Both the position numbers and the translations under genes were made by a program. Below are positions 33,901 to 45,495 of a stretch of DNA of 64,000 nt, in pieces. Below the pieces are notes generated by a model, which saw only the letters and a program-made list of their open reading frames with translations, was not told the DNA's origin and ran no database searches. Positions within the stretch are counted from its first letter, which is position 1, and every line of letters starts with the position of its first letter. The stretch is from Gordionus sp. m RMFG-2023. Taxonomy: Eukaryota; Nematomorpha; Gordioida; Chordodea; Parachordodidae. The DNA is taken from the NCBI RefSeq assembly GCF_954871325.1, contig NC_088778.1, positions 26,397,120 through 26,461,119 of the forward strand, in the 5' to 3' direction.

Positions 33901-36900
33901 CTATTTTATATAGAGTATATAAGGAAAAATTAAAATGATGGGGTTGGTTATATTGTAAGATACTTTCAAATAATTTATAAAATTTAATAATCCATATAAA
34001 ATAGTTGAATTTTGTTAATCTATTTAATAATTGTTTAAATGGTGAACTATTTCATTCTTTCTTATAGTTTATGTAATTTTTGATTAAAAATAGAAATGAT
34101 AAATTGGTCTCCTAAATTAATAAATATTTTATTTACTTAGTATACTATAATAAGTATATAAGGACAAACTAAAATTGTGTGATTTGACTAAAATTTATTG
34201 TAATTAGTGAATAATTAACAATTTTTACTTTTTTTTTATTAACTAGTTACATTTTCTAACGAGAGATAAATGGTTATTTGAATATGAAAATTATATTTAA
34301 AATATTCGCCGGCTTGGATTTGTAATAAAAATTAATTTTTCTCCAATTTAATTCGTTTGTCCAGGCATACTAAACTAATTTGGTACCTATATTTACGTCC
34401 GATAAAATAGCCTTTTCTAAATACTATGTTTAAATTTTACAGGTAGAAGATTTCACAAAAATAAATGTTGTTTAAAATCAAATTAAGATTACATGTTTAT
34501 CCCCTTTTAAATTGTTTTAATTTTTTTTTTAAATTAAAATTTTAACGACATTTAATTCTTTTATTGTATTAATTGAATAAAAACTATAATAACGAACTTT
34601 CTAAAATTGGTTATTTATTTTTAGTGTTGTTAAAGTCTACTTCTTCCGGACCAAATTAGTTAATTTGGTGGACTAATTTCGTGTATTTGCTTATAATTTT
34701 ATTTCTATTATATTTATTTTTATTTTTTTAAATTTTTTAATTTGTTTATTTTTAGTGCCTGGTTGACACCAAATCTAATATTTTGTATATTTTTTACGAC
34801 TAATTTAATGGCTAAAGTTCTGTAGCAAATCTTTCGACTATAAAAATTTAGTCGATTAACAACACTATTAATGTTAAAAGGCATTTTGAACATTATCCAC
34901 TTTTTGTCAAAAATGACATTTTTTTTACTTAAACCAACTTTTTATAAATACCAATCTATTTACATTAAAAAATCCGAAATATTTATAAAATAATTGAAAT
35001 TAAGTCGATACAAGGTTATGCATCCTATTGAAAACAATAGAAACTTTATTTTTTTAAAATGATCATTACAAAAAGTGGAGATAGAATATTCTAATTCTCA
35101 GACGACGATTAATTAAAAAATTCATAGCTAATTTCGAGGATAAGGAGGATACGTGATTTATCCGCTGCCTGATAAAAATGGCAATGTCAGTTGTCATCAG
35201 AGCCCTCTAACATCTTAAGGGAATTCTCTTAGTAAGGATACATAATAAGTCCATATTTTATATTTTTCAGCGCCATCGGCCTTAGTGGGATCTGGTCTGC
35301 ATAGCTAGAATTTTCAAGTAACTGACATGACATTATATATAGTATATATATAATTGAAATACAAAAAACCTTGAACGACTCCACTATCCATGCGCACATT
35401 TTTATCGAGCTCATCTCTATCGAAGACGAAGCGATTCAAAGGACCGGGTGAGGGCATAAAATCTTGATCAGGATCCTCGGCGCAAATTCTCAACTCTATG
35501 GCATGCCCATCACTCTTTATCTGTGATTGGGATAATGGTAACTTTTGTCCAGATGCTACCTTATTATAATTTACAGAATTCTTTTTTAGTTTTTATATGT
35601 AATCTGAAACGAGAGAAAAAATGGCAAATATTTATTTCCACGTTCTTTCACAATTAAAATAATTTTTGATAAGTTTTAAATTTTATTTGAGAAATTTAAA
35701 AAAAACAGGGCCCTGAAGCGTTATCTATAAAGGCTCCGGTTAAGGTTAGTCGCTTAAATGTGAAAAGGTTCGGTTCGGTTAAGGGTTCAGGAAAAATTTT
35801 ATAAAAATATTTTTAATTTATCAGTAAAAATAATGTGTTCCGAACAATATTTTAATCAAATGAAATTTGATATTTGTAAATTGTTAATGCATATTTTAGT
35901 TAAAACCACTAAATATGTAGCTACACAAATATTAGATGAAAAATATTTTATCCTACTTTTAATTATTATTTATATTTTAAATATACAAGCAAAATAAAAA
36001 CTCCATAGGAAAAGTCTTAAAATACAATTTATATATTCGAAAAAAAAAACGGTTTATTTATATAGGTTCGGGTTCGATTTTTTCTTTTGGTAATTTGACA
36101 AAAGGGTTCGGTTAGGGTTTACAAAATTATAAAAATGTATTTCGGTCTTCTCCGATGTTAACAGATTACTCATTTTAAGGCGGTTATCTAAACCGTAGCT
36201 AAAGTATTAATTGGTGTTAAAGCCAGAATATTATAATTTTATTTTATTTTAAATTTGAATATCTTTAAAAAATAGGTTAAAAATTCGGTTTCCCCGTTTT
36301 TCAAAATTAATGGATTTTGTAACTCCGATTCCTGATGCGAATCGCCTAAAAATTAGATTAATTATTTTTGTTTTGATTTATATTTCCGCTTATCTCTTAC
36401 CTAAAAGAGAAAATGTATCCTTATTGAATTCGATTTTTAAAAGAACACAAACTTCAATATATAAATTATTAATTTAAAAAGTTATTACATATTTTTTTTA
36501 AAAAAAAAGAAAAAACTTTCCTTCTATTTTACTTGATTCCAAGTGCTAAACACTTTCCTCATATTTTATAAAAATTAGCTTAGCGAATAGAGTTAATAAA
36601 AAAATTCAATTTTCAATGTAACCCGCCTATAGAAAATAAAGGAAATAATATTTTTTGTGTCTTACTGATCTAATAAAAGTTATAAGAAGGGATCCTATTT
36701 AGTGTTGCTAAACGGCTTGCTTAACCCAATATTTTAACCAAAAATATTACGCAAGCCCGGAGATTTTATTCATAGATGGAAGAAAAGTTTGGACATGTTT
36801 TAACGAAATCTTGAGGCTTGCACAACATTTTTTGACTTAATGGGTTAGCCGTATTACAAAACTAATCCCACTATTAGATTTTTTTTATTCCGAGTTCCTT

Positions 36901-39900
36901 AAGAGTTTTTTTTTACTACCGTTTTAAGTTCTCGTTAGTTCAATTTTCTTTTAAAGAAGATCCTCGATGGAAACCTTATATAATATGAACAATTTTATCG
37001 GGTTTCTAATATCGACCAAATTTTATATTATACTCTTAATTGCCATTCGACTAAATCCAATCCGGTGATCATCTCCGTTATCCCGTGCTCAACTTGCAAC
37101 CGCGTATTCATTTCCATGAAATAAAATTTACCACTTTTGTCTATCATAAATTCTACCGTTCCTAATTATTAAAAAAAAATTTTTTTTTAATTCTAAAGCA
37201 CAATTAAATGGCTGCCCATCTTTTTCCAAAATGTTAAAGTGACAGGCACCTAGACAAGACAAGTTTATTTCCTCTGGCACGAGGTTCGTATATATGAGAG
37301 TTAACAGTGGAATGGATTAGGATAGGATCCGTAACTTTAAAAAAGATGTCAGTTATAGAAGCCGCTATTTTAAATTTACAGTTACTACATCCATTCAAAT
37401 TACAATATATAAATTTTAAAAAAAAATTTAATAATGGACGACTTTTTACCAGCTCCGCAATAATTAACGGCCCTCGCGGCTTGCAGCGCGTATTCGTAAA
37501 GTTGATTTCTTTTATCCGGGGGTAAGAAACTCTTTTTTTAAAATTATTTATAGAAAAATATTTATATATTACAAAATTGCTTAAAACTACCCTAAATCTG
37601 TCTAAAATCTTATATTTTTAATTAAAATTAAGATATAGGATAATTTTGCAATACAAGATTATTTAATAAAGTCTCAATTTTAAAAAAAGGAGAGATTTCC
37701 TCTTAATATTCGTTAAAAATTAATTAAGGTATAATTATTCTCACTGCAGGACTTTCTTCCAGTATTTTCTGGTGCCTTCTCTGTATGCTACAATCTCTCT
37801 CGAATAAAGTCACGAGATTCCCAAAGTTATCTCCGAAAACTTGAATTTCAATATGCCTTTATTATTATTTATTTTTTTTTAAAAAAGAAATGAAATTTAG
37901 GCAAATAATAATCATAAAAAGGTTTACGTATTTTATTTTAATATCATCTGTCCATTCTATAAGGTGAGACTAAACTGTGTAAACCTTGTTTATTTTTTTT
38001 TCTAGGCAGCTTAGGAAGACCTGTTTCATGTTAAAGTGATGATTTCATAACTTAAAACAATAATTTATGAACTAATAAAGTAAATAATTAACATAGTTTA
38101 AATATAATTTTATTTAATTTTTTTGTTAAAAACTTGGGTTCTTGTATGAATTTCTCGACCATAATTTTTTCGTTCCCGAAAGCCTTCTGAGCCTCGTTTC
38201 GAACACTATCCAGATTGGATTGAAATTCCTGTTCGCTCATACAAATTCTGATGCCCTTTTTTAAAAAATTTTTTTTGTCAATTATTTAAATTGTTATGAA
38301 ATCGAGTAAATCTAGCTGAAAGAAAGAAAGAGTCAGATCCGAGACCTAGGTTCCCGTTCTAAATCGCTAAAACAAAAATCGCTAAAAATTGGGAACATGG
38401 CTTATATCTCCTAGAAAATTTTTAAAATAAATTTGAAATTAATATTAATAGATACTAGGGGATTAAATACTTGTATTTAAATTGAAAATTTAAAAAAAAT
38501 CGTTAAAATGGAAGAAATATCATCCAAAATCCCAGTTTTGGGAATCAAATTGGGAATTTGGATGATATTTCTTCCATTTTAACGATTTTTTTTAAATTTT
38601 CAATTTAAATACAAGTATTTAATCCCCTAGTATCTATTAATATTAATTTCAAATTTATTTTAAAAATTTTCTATGAGATATAAGCCATGTTTTCAATTTT
38701 TAGCGATTTTTGTTTTCGCGATTTAGAACCTATCCCGAGACCTAGCCCTTTTTTCCGGCTCGAGTCTGGAGCTTTAAATCGGTTCAGGGGAAAACGATTT
38801 AGCAAATACTGTTAATAGAATGAATGTTATCCCTTTTTTGAAAAAATACCAGAGACCTGCAGAGATACCATCGGCATGACCCGGCCAGATAAAATATTAT
38901 ATTTATTTTTAATTTCTATATTTATTAATGGCGATTTAAAATATTTGACCCGGCCCGGGTATTCTTAAAAAAAATATTCTTTAACCTGGCCGGGTATTTT
39001 AAAAAAAAAATTTTTAGGCTCGGTTCGGAGGTCTCTAAAAAATACCATCCTTTTGAGTTATGAAATTTTTTCTTTATTCCTTAAAAAATATAGTATACTC
39101 GCTTATGTAAACATAAATTTATAAAAAAAATATTGTCAAATTTATAAATTATTTAAGGTGGCTATGTGCTTACTTCACTTTAAATACGATCATGAGCTGC
39201 TTTGTTGCATTGGTAAACATAATTTAACAAAAATAAAATAGAATTTTGAGATTCCTTCCTTCTCTCTCTTTCTTTCAAGAGATTTAAAAATTTATTATTA
39301 TATCTACAAACTTTTCCACCACCCCCATAATCCGCTTTTAACAAGACGGGAAATCCTATTGTCTTTGCCTCCTGGAGGAGAATCGAATCTGATTGATTTT
39401 CACCGAAATAACCAGGAATTATTGGAACACCCACTTTTTGCATCAGTCTTTTGGATATGCTATGATATAATAGACATATATTTTGTGGCAATTTTTTTTC
39501 TTAAAAAATATAATAAATACAATAAATAATATTCAATAGTCCGATATTTTGATTAGGTAAGGCGATCTGGCTCTAAAACGTTCCGTCATTAAAGGGTACG
39601 CCCGATTTTACCACTATCCGATATTAAATTGATATCGGGTGATAACCGATCTGATATCATTTCTGAAATTTCTTTCTAAGAGGTTGTATTTTGGGGAAAT
39701 GGCCTTTTATAACATCTAGACTGACCCATTCATTCTGTTTATCAATACAACACAGCTAGTGGCACGCCATTTTGGCTTCCGGTATAAACAATTGAAATGA
39801 AAATTGCAAAAAAAAAATTTTTTTAAATCCATATAACAATAATAAAAAAATTATATGGGGAACCAAAATGGCGTAACCAGCTGATTGGTATTCAACAATG

Positions 39901-41765
39901 CTTTAGAATGCTTTTTAATGATGGATAGTCAGGGTAAGTAGTATATGTCATTGATCTAGGATAGGATTTGTTATCAAATACAAATAAAGACTAGTCAAAG
40001 AGTTGTTATAATAGATATGATGCATTTATAATTTTTTTAAAAATAAAGAATTCCAGCCAAATAAAATATTAGGTGACATCTGAACCTCGAAATTTGGCCT
40101 AAAAGATGGCAAAAACGTTCTCCCTTCATGATTTTTTGAACTCTATCGAAATAATAATATTATATCGTTTTTATTGTTTAAGTGAATGTCGATTTTTATT
40201 CCTTATTACTAGTTCATAAAGAAAAAGACTTACTTTAGAACATTTTTTTTTGGTGGAATAAAATTTGCAGGTTATTAAGAATGTGAAGACTTATTTGATA
40301 GTTTGAAAAAAAAAATTCTTTTAAAAAGTTATTAAAATTGAATTATCTTTTTAAAGAAGAAAGATTTTTTTATTCATAAAAATAAATCACAAAATATTTA
40401 ATTATAAAAAAATTTATACAAAAAAGGATTTGGGATTTTTAGGTATTTTTTCCTATCATCATATAATAAATTAAAAGTATTTATTTCTGCTGCGAATATT
40501 AGGAATGATTGTTATAAAATATAAATTAATAATCATATACAATAATATTTTTGAAAAATATTTAGCCGCATCTAGATTTTTGGGGATGGGGAGGGAGTTG
40601 CCTATTTACAATGCGTATGTGTGCAATGTACCTTATTATAATTAAATTATTTTCCCTTTCCCTATACATTTTATAATTATATTCTATCTTTGTGGTTTAA
40701 TAATGAATAAATATTATCTGCATAAAAAAATAAAGGATAGAGATGGCTATATCTTGTCCTGTGAATTTGGTTCTAAAAATAGGCCCATCAATGGCTCCTA
40801 AGCTTGCCCATGGTCTGGTGGCAATTTTTTTTAGATCAGGCTGAGCTCAGACTGTTGTGGCTCAATATAAAAAACCAGAAATCTCAAACTAAAAAAAATT
40901 TATTTTATTCTCAATTTTAATATTAAGCAATAAATTTAAATATTTGGCAGTAACTGTGATACTTTAATGATGTTTGTCTATATTATTCTATTTATTACAA
41001 AATATGATATAAAAATGAATAGTAATAATTTCCCTACTCCTTATTTCTTTTAACTTTTCTTTTTTTAAAGATTATAATTATGATATTCACATAAAGTAAA
41101 AAAAGTATATTTTATTAATCATGCTACCATTGTCCAATTGCAGGCAGAGCTGATGGGCCAGCCTTAAGGGACTCTAGGAAATATTTTTTTTTAAATTTTA
41201 TTAGATATAAGTAAAATGGATAATTGTATCAACTCTAAAAATATGCATATAATATAACCTAGAATAAAAATTAATTTGCAAATATTTTTTTTATCAATTA
41301 CAAAAAATTTATTAAGATGTTAAGAAATACCTTTTGACTCCCATATCATGAATAGCTTTGTGTGTTGGGCCAACAAAAATTATACCATTTTTTTCACATT
41401 TTTCAGAAAAAGAAAAATTTTCAGATAAAAATCCATAACCAGGATGAATGGCCTTATATATATTTAAATAAATCGGTTTAAGTATTTTTAATTACATCCA
41501 CATGATTTTCAGTGGCTAAACTAATTAATTTATCTTGACACAAATAACTTTGTTGAGCAGGAGATGGGCCAATCAAAAATGATTCATCACACTAAGACAA
41601 AATATTATATTTATATGTAAGAACATAATTTGCCTCTTTAACATGCAGGGAATTTCTATCTTGTTCACTATATACTCCTAAACATTTAATTCCTAGCAGT
41701 TTTGCACTTTTTATAATCCGACAACATATTTCCCCTCTATTTGCAATTAATAAACTTTTTATCAT
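24921..41765 (-). CDS. MCCC1: Methylcrotonoyl-CoA carboxylase alpha (biotin-carrying) subunit
   Basis: Carboxylates its own biotin with ATP and bicarbonate for 3-methylcrotonyl-CoA carboxylation in mitochondrial leucine breakdown. Fifteen exons, all GT-AG and phase-consistent: 41765-41625, 41591-41496, 41452-41331, 39459-39312, 38255-38134, 37856-37745, 37531-37450, 37161-37034, 35559-35370, 30328-30219, 29881-29653, 28990-28910, 28844-28648, 28506-28318, 25019-24921. Product 681 aa; the human mature chain is about 677. Biotin carboxylase: [24 protein letters not shown]-grasp [80 protein letters not shown]. The middle DPFS block is specific to MCCC1 against PCCA. The biotinyl domain has [18 protein letters not shown] and AMKME, then exon 15 with [19 protein letters not shown]. 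Odd: EHG replaces the near-invariant EHP, and there is no visible transit peptide. An apparent stop at 28270 is only read-through into intron 14. Confidence 0.94.
25161..25380. mobile_element. GTGTTG-family MITE (M1), best-preserved copy
   Basis: 220 bp between AGTGTTGCTAAACGGCTC and CGAGCCGTTTAACAACACC, which are inverted repeats. Inner inverted words are AAAATATTAAGTAAGTC and CAATATTTTTCTGGCT. It lies in MCCC1 intron 14, 360 bp past RACK1. Related copies are listed at 36701, 42351, 43056, 53218, 60986 and 63174. The CAGTGTTG end at 60986 suggests a hAT-type origin. Confidence 0.8.
25704..25805 (+). CDS. Possible small ORF or terminal exon, unknown
   Basis: 33 codons from ATG ([18 protein letters not shown], then acidic [12 protein letters not shown]) to TAA, preceded by a good acceptor CTCTTAG. 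The codon mix (Trp, Gln, Pro, Glu, His) looks more like protein than the surrounding AT-rich filler. It lies on the plus strand inside MCCC1 intron 14. I found no partner exon and recognise no family. It may be chance or a last exon of a gene nested in the intron. Confidence 0.22.
   Translation: MHVGQYSWYQLASTDTLNIIQYPEPEDKTYKKC
29105..29293. mobile_element. Palindromic MITE in MCCC1 intron 11
   Basis: Left arm CTATGGCCATTTCCAGAC, then GCGGTTTTTAGTTAATGTTA. Right arm on the other strand CTATGAACCATTTCCAGACA, then ACGGTTTTTAGGTAATGTTA. The arms are about 65 nt with roughly 85-90% identity around an AT-rich loop. No clear target duplication. Confidence 0.78.
29949..30186. mobile_element. CAGAGACC-family MITE in MCCC1 intron 10
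   Basis: 238 bp from CAGAGACACGTAGGCCAGG to CTGCAGGTCTCTG, flanked by ATAAATAT on both sides (29941-29948, 30187-30194), a perfect 8-bp target duplication. The interior holds GGGCTGGGCC and CCTGGGCCGGGCTG. It ends 32 bp from the exon 10 donor, so without it the intron would be about 90 nt. Confidence 0.92.
30329..35369. other. MCCC1 intron 9 (5 kb), mostly unrecognised
   Basis: Very AT-rich. Apart from the retroelement relic at 32050-32870 and a repeat at about 33095-33210 with GGCCCAGCCCGGG and GGCCCGGCCCGG words, I see no element ends or nested gene. A short open stretch near 31500-31570 ([11 protein letters not shown]) hints at a decayed transposase DNA-binding region. Confidence 0.4.
32050..32870 (-). 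mobile_element. Decayed retroelement coding relic (fossil)
   Basis: This block is clearly richer in G+C than the intron around it. On the minus strand it shows, scattered over all three frames, short words that fit the region downstream of reverse transcriptase in a widespread invertebrate retroelement group (for example [15 protein letters not shown] and a PSTLELSGL segment). It is broken in many places (of the order of ten) and has no visible ends, so it is old. The exact family is not settled. Confidence 0.4.
36701..36860. mobile_element. GTGTTG-family MITE (M1), right end worn
   Basis: Starts AGTGTTGCTAAACGGCTTG and contains the family core ATATTACGCAAGCC, CATAGATGGAAGAAAAG and CTTGAGGCTTGCACAACA. 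The terminal repeat on the right is not recognisable. Lies in MCCC1 intron 8. Confidence 0.65.
38350..38734. mobile_element. Near-perfect palindromic foldback element
   Basis: Two arms of about 170 nt, nearly identical apart from the outermost bases, around a loop of about 40 nt. Arms run from TTCTAAATCGCTAAAACAAA through GAAATATCATCC to the mirror copy ending ATTTAGAACC. It is flanked on both sides by CCGAGACCTAG (38339-38349, 38735-38745), an 11-bp direct repeat. A 9-11-bp duplication with long inverted arms fits Mutator-like foldback elements better than hAT. Lies in MCCC1 intron 4 and would form a strong RNA hairpin. The end word GATTTAGAACCTATCCCG recurs at about 51459-51476. Confidence 0.88.
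38850..39037. mobile_element. CAGAGACC-family MITE in MCCC1 intron 4
   Basis: 188 bp from CAGAGACCTGCAGAGATACC to GGAGGTCTCTA, flanked by AAAAATAC on both sides (38842-38849, 39038-39045), a perfect 8-bp duplication. The interior carries ACCCGGCCCGGGT and CCTGGCCGGGT. Same family as 29949-30186. Confidence 0.92.
39714..39936. mobile_element. Palindromic MITE, family with 16274-16496
   Basis: Begins ATCTAGACTGACCC and ends GATAGTCAGGGTAAG. The inner arms CACGCCATTTTGGCTTCC and GGAACCAAAATGGCGTAAC are near-perfect inverted repeats around an AT-rich loop. Located in MCCC1 intron 3. Confidence 0.72.
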
Positions 41766-42350
41766 TCAAGTTTAAAAAAAAATTAAATCGCGACGATCAT
41801 ATGAAAAAACAGCTGTTTTTACTCTCCTAGTTTATGAAGGTATGATATATATATCCAAAATCCTATATGTAAACCGGTCGGAATATATCAACAATAAATA
41901 AAGTGGCAACATTATTTGATATTTGTCTTTTATAAATCAAGCAGGTTAAACCATTTTACTTTGAAGACTTACGTAGTTTACTTTTTGTGAAAAAACTTGT
42001 CACTTAAATTTTAGTATGAGAAAAGACTCAAAACTTGCCATTTACTCACAATAGAAATAAAAAACTCATATGATTTAAATAAAATTTGAAGAATTACTGT
42101 TAGAGCAATAAAAGAATTTAAATTTTTTAAAATTACATTTTCATAAATGGTTATAAAATGTTTAAAAATTGAGATAACTTATTATTTCTGATTTAAAATT
42201 TTTCTTGATTTTTCATTTTTTGAAAGATATTGTAAAACTAATATTAACTAAAAAAAATTTGATTTATTAAAAGAGATTAACGATGAATATCAAAAGTACA
42301 CTTTGTAAATAAACCTGAATTAATTGAATTATAATAGGCTGTTTTAGCTA
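41766..42350. other. MCCC1 upstream region, no gene seen
   Basis: An in-frame TGA directly precedes the ATG at 41765-41763. AT-rich, with no element ends that I recognise. An upstream non-coding or leader exon could be here: the A-rich acceptor-like AAAAAG just after the ATG would allow it. Confidence 0.35.
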
Positions 42351-42558
42351 GTATTGTTAAAAAGCCCGATTCGGGTCTTTTAAAAAAGGCCCGATTAAGA
42401 GTATAACAAAATAACATTATATAAGCTTAAAGATTTTGCATATAGCTGACAGAAATGTATGGACATCTATATGCCAAATCTCGATGCTTACATAATATTA
42501 GTTTAGCTAAAATCTTATTCGGGCCGTTGACGACCCAAATCGGGCTTTTTAACAACAC
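42351..42558. mobile_element. GTGTTG-family MITE (M1), diverged
   Basis: Bounded by GTATTGTTAAAAAGCCCGAT and ATCGGGCTTTTTAACAACAC. The core has AAATCTCGATGCTTACATAA and TTTAGCTAAAATCTTATTCG. A divergent subfamily in which ACGG is replaced by AGCC in the ends. Confidence 0.7.
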
Positions 42559-43055
42559 GCTTTTGCTCTGCGTCGGATCAACATTTAACCTAAGAGTTAA
42601 GCCAAAAAAATCAAAAGAAAACTCGAATTTTAGCCAATAAATTCCGAGGTCAATTCCTATTTTTCTTGTCTAAACCTCAATGTTAAGATAGATTATGGTC
42701 ACATATATAGGTTGAAGCTTAAATTTTTTGTGTATTATTTAAAAAAATAGGCATCAATCTAAAATTGAAGTTAAGTTATTACTTAGTTGTGTTGTAGAAA
42801 ACTTCGATAATATTATTTGTCTCGAGATTTTACATTTAATGGCAAGAAGTATTTATTTTCTTTTGACTAGATCTCGAGACGCATGTAATATTTTTTTGGC
42901 TAAAATCTTGATTCGACAGTTTTTTTTAAAAAAAGGCAAATCGAGACAACATTAAAAGTCAGCTAGTCGATATCTAATAAACTAATCCAAAAATTTTAAC
43001 AAATATCAAAACAAACATTTAGTGTTCTTTGTAAAATATGCCAATTATCTTAAAT

Positions 43056-43236
43056 GGTGTTGCTAAACGGTTCGATTAGAGTCAATTTTTTTTTAAATTC
43101 TTGAAATTAATATTTTAGTCAAAGAAAAAATACTGCATACGTCTCGAGATTTCGCTAAAGGACGAATCTTTGCTCCACCTATGAGAAATTTCTTTAAGCT
43201 TAAAGTATTTTTATGGATAAAATTTAACAACACTAA
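43056..43236. mobile_element. GTGTTG-family MITE (M1)
   Basis: Starts GGTGTTGCTAAACGGTTCGA and ends AATTTAACAACACTA. The interior has GTCTCGAGATTTCGCTAAAG. A further related but weaker copy may lie at 42780-42960. Confidence 0.62.
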
Positions 43237-44687
43237 TCATAAGTTAATGTATTTGGTTGCCTATAATGAATAAGCGAAGGAAAAATTATAATAAACTAGA
43301 GATTGAAAAAAATTTTGATTCCTTAATTATAATTCATAATATATATAATGTTTTAATAGTTTAGCATATTTGCGAAAATGATTCATAGATGTGGTTCATA
43401 GAGGTTTTTTTTTTATTTTGAAAGATCTGACATTTTACCAGCCGTGAATTTTAGACAATCTCGTTATTTTTTGTATATTTTTAATTTTTATATTTAAAAT
43501 CGGATAAAATAATTAACATTTAAAACGTGACAAAGTTGTCTTTTATTTATCGAGTAGGCTCTACACATTTTGAAATGAGATTCCGGTAATAAGGTTCTAT
43601 GAAAATAAAAAGGACCCACACTATAAATGAGTCATATTTTAGAGATTTCCTTAAAACTCAGATTAGACGAAATTTGAATTTTATAAATGTTTATAGTATA
43701 TTTTGGTAAACCCGGATTTGGCGGGGTCGGGTTCAAAAATACAATTTTTTAAATCCGAGATAAGGCAGGATTTAAAATTTTGACATCTGCAGATATCTAA
43801 TAGTAAATACAAGCTAAGCCTTTAGAAATGATGATATATTTTGATTTAATTGTGTAGAGTAATTTTTTTTTAATATCCTCACTGTGTCTAAAATATCAAA
43901 AAAATTAAATTACCCAAATTTCGAAACATTAATGACAATAAATAAATAATCTCTTAGTATATAAATAAAAACATGTTCAAAATTCTGCTATTTTTTACGT
44001 AAATTTCCAAAATTTAACAAACGATTTCATTAAAATTTTGTAACTTTTCGAATTAAAATAATAATAGATGTTGAACATAGCCATAAGTAATCGATTAATA
44101 ATTATGTCATAATTATTTTTTTAAAAAAAATTTAAAAAAATTAAAATGTCATTAAAATAAATTAAATATAAGTGTTTTGAGTTTGACAAATCATTAAAAA
44201 TCATAATTCAATTCTTATAAAATAAAAGCTTAATTATTGTGAATATGAATAAAAATAAATGTATAATTATTTTTAAGATAGTCTAAACATTAAATTCTCT
44301 CTAAATAGTCCTAAATACTCAATAAATGTTCAAATAATAACGCAAGGGGAGCATAATTTAATTGCTCGGAAAAGGTTTATAATTTTAAGTAGAACGCGAC
44401 CTTTATAAGCGTAACGGAGGTCAGAGACCTTCATGGGGTTTTGATTTTTTGGTTGCCCAGCCCCATCCCAGAATAAAAATAAAATTTAAAAGCCCGGCCC
44501 AAATTTAATATTAAAAGAAATTTCCAAGACTAATCCAAGCTCGATAAGTTTCAGAAATTTTGCCCAATCCTAATCCCATCAAATCATTTTATATATAATT
44601 ATGCAGAAATAATACTAATGGAAATATAATATTTTATTTAATAATTAAATAATATATAATATTAATAACAATCTTATAAACAAAATT
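43237..44687. other. Intergenic, no gene seen
   Basis: AT-rich. Around 44405-44580 a GC-richer repeat contains GGAGGTCAGAGACC and AAAAGCCCGGCCC and probably belongs to the CAGAGACC group, but its right end is not found. Confidence 0.4.
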
Positions 44688-44870
44688 TCAATGTAATTTG
44701 AAATTATCATTAAATAATAAAATATCAATAATTTCGCTGTTCAAATTTGTCATTCGCTGTTCAATAACCCTTCCAATAGTGCTGAAATGGAGCTCACTGG
44801 ATGCATTTGATACCGGAATAGAACGAATTTTTTTGTCTAATCTTGCTAATTTAGGTATAAAAAATGCTTC
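44688..44870 (-). pseudogene. hAT transposase dimerisation fragment (third family)
   Basis: Minus-strand frame reading PKLARLDKKIRSIPVSNASS, then SELHFSTIGRVIEQRMTNLN and a LLFNDNF end, followed by a stop at 44690-44688. The order SNASSE, FST, R..NL..E, LLF is the hATC dimerisation domain. An in-frame stop lies just upstream of EAFFIPKL. It differs from both T and G. No element ends were found, so it is a fragment. Confidence 0.72.
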
Positions 44871-45495
44871 TTACCCCAATCTTCAAATTATAGCGGTACC
44901 TAAAGTTAATTTCATCCAAAACATAACTTAAGATTTAAATTTATTTTATATTCAATAAAAGTAAACAATATTTCAGTCTTTCAGTGTATATAAGCAACCA
45001 TTTTACTTGCAATACTGAAATTTATTATTATTAGTAGAAGAAAATTGTCAACTGTGGACAATAAAGATGACGACTTCGAAAGAAGCTGAGCTTACTAACA
45101 AAAGTAGAAATTTCTAATGTGTAACTGAGAAATAATATTAATGAAATTCTAGTGATTTTGTTATATTTGTCCTAAATATTCTTAAAATAAGCTAAATTTA
45201 AATATTATTTTAGGCTAATCTATCGCTAAATCAAATGAAAAATGGAACATGAAATTCGAAGTCCGGATACTCCCCTACACTTGATTCTTTTAAAAAAAAT
45301 AAACTAACTTGCTGCATTCCACTGCCCTGCCCCATACAATATTTTTTATAATTGTATACCATGAACCTGACCACACCGCGTTGTGTTTTGATCATATAGA
45401 TAAATATCATCAAAGGAATTTTACAGGGATGCAAAATCTACCTAAATGGCTGAGGCAAGGATTACCATGGAAAGACGATAACCTATAGAAGTCAC

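Noticed and set aside
37307-37525. Plus-strand 72-codon frame
   Set aside because: Its right part is the shadow of MCCC1 exon 7 (37531-37450) on the minus strand.
45231-45434. Minus-strand 67-codon frame beside the 45.5-kb hAT
   Set aside because: Less AT-rich than its surroundings but without recognisable domain, splice signals or homologous motif order.
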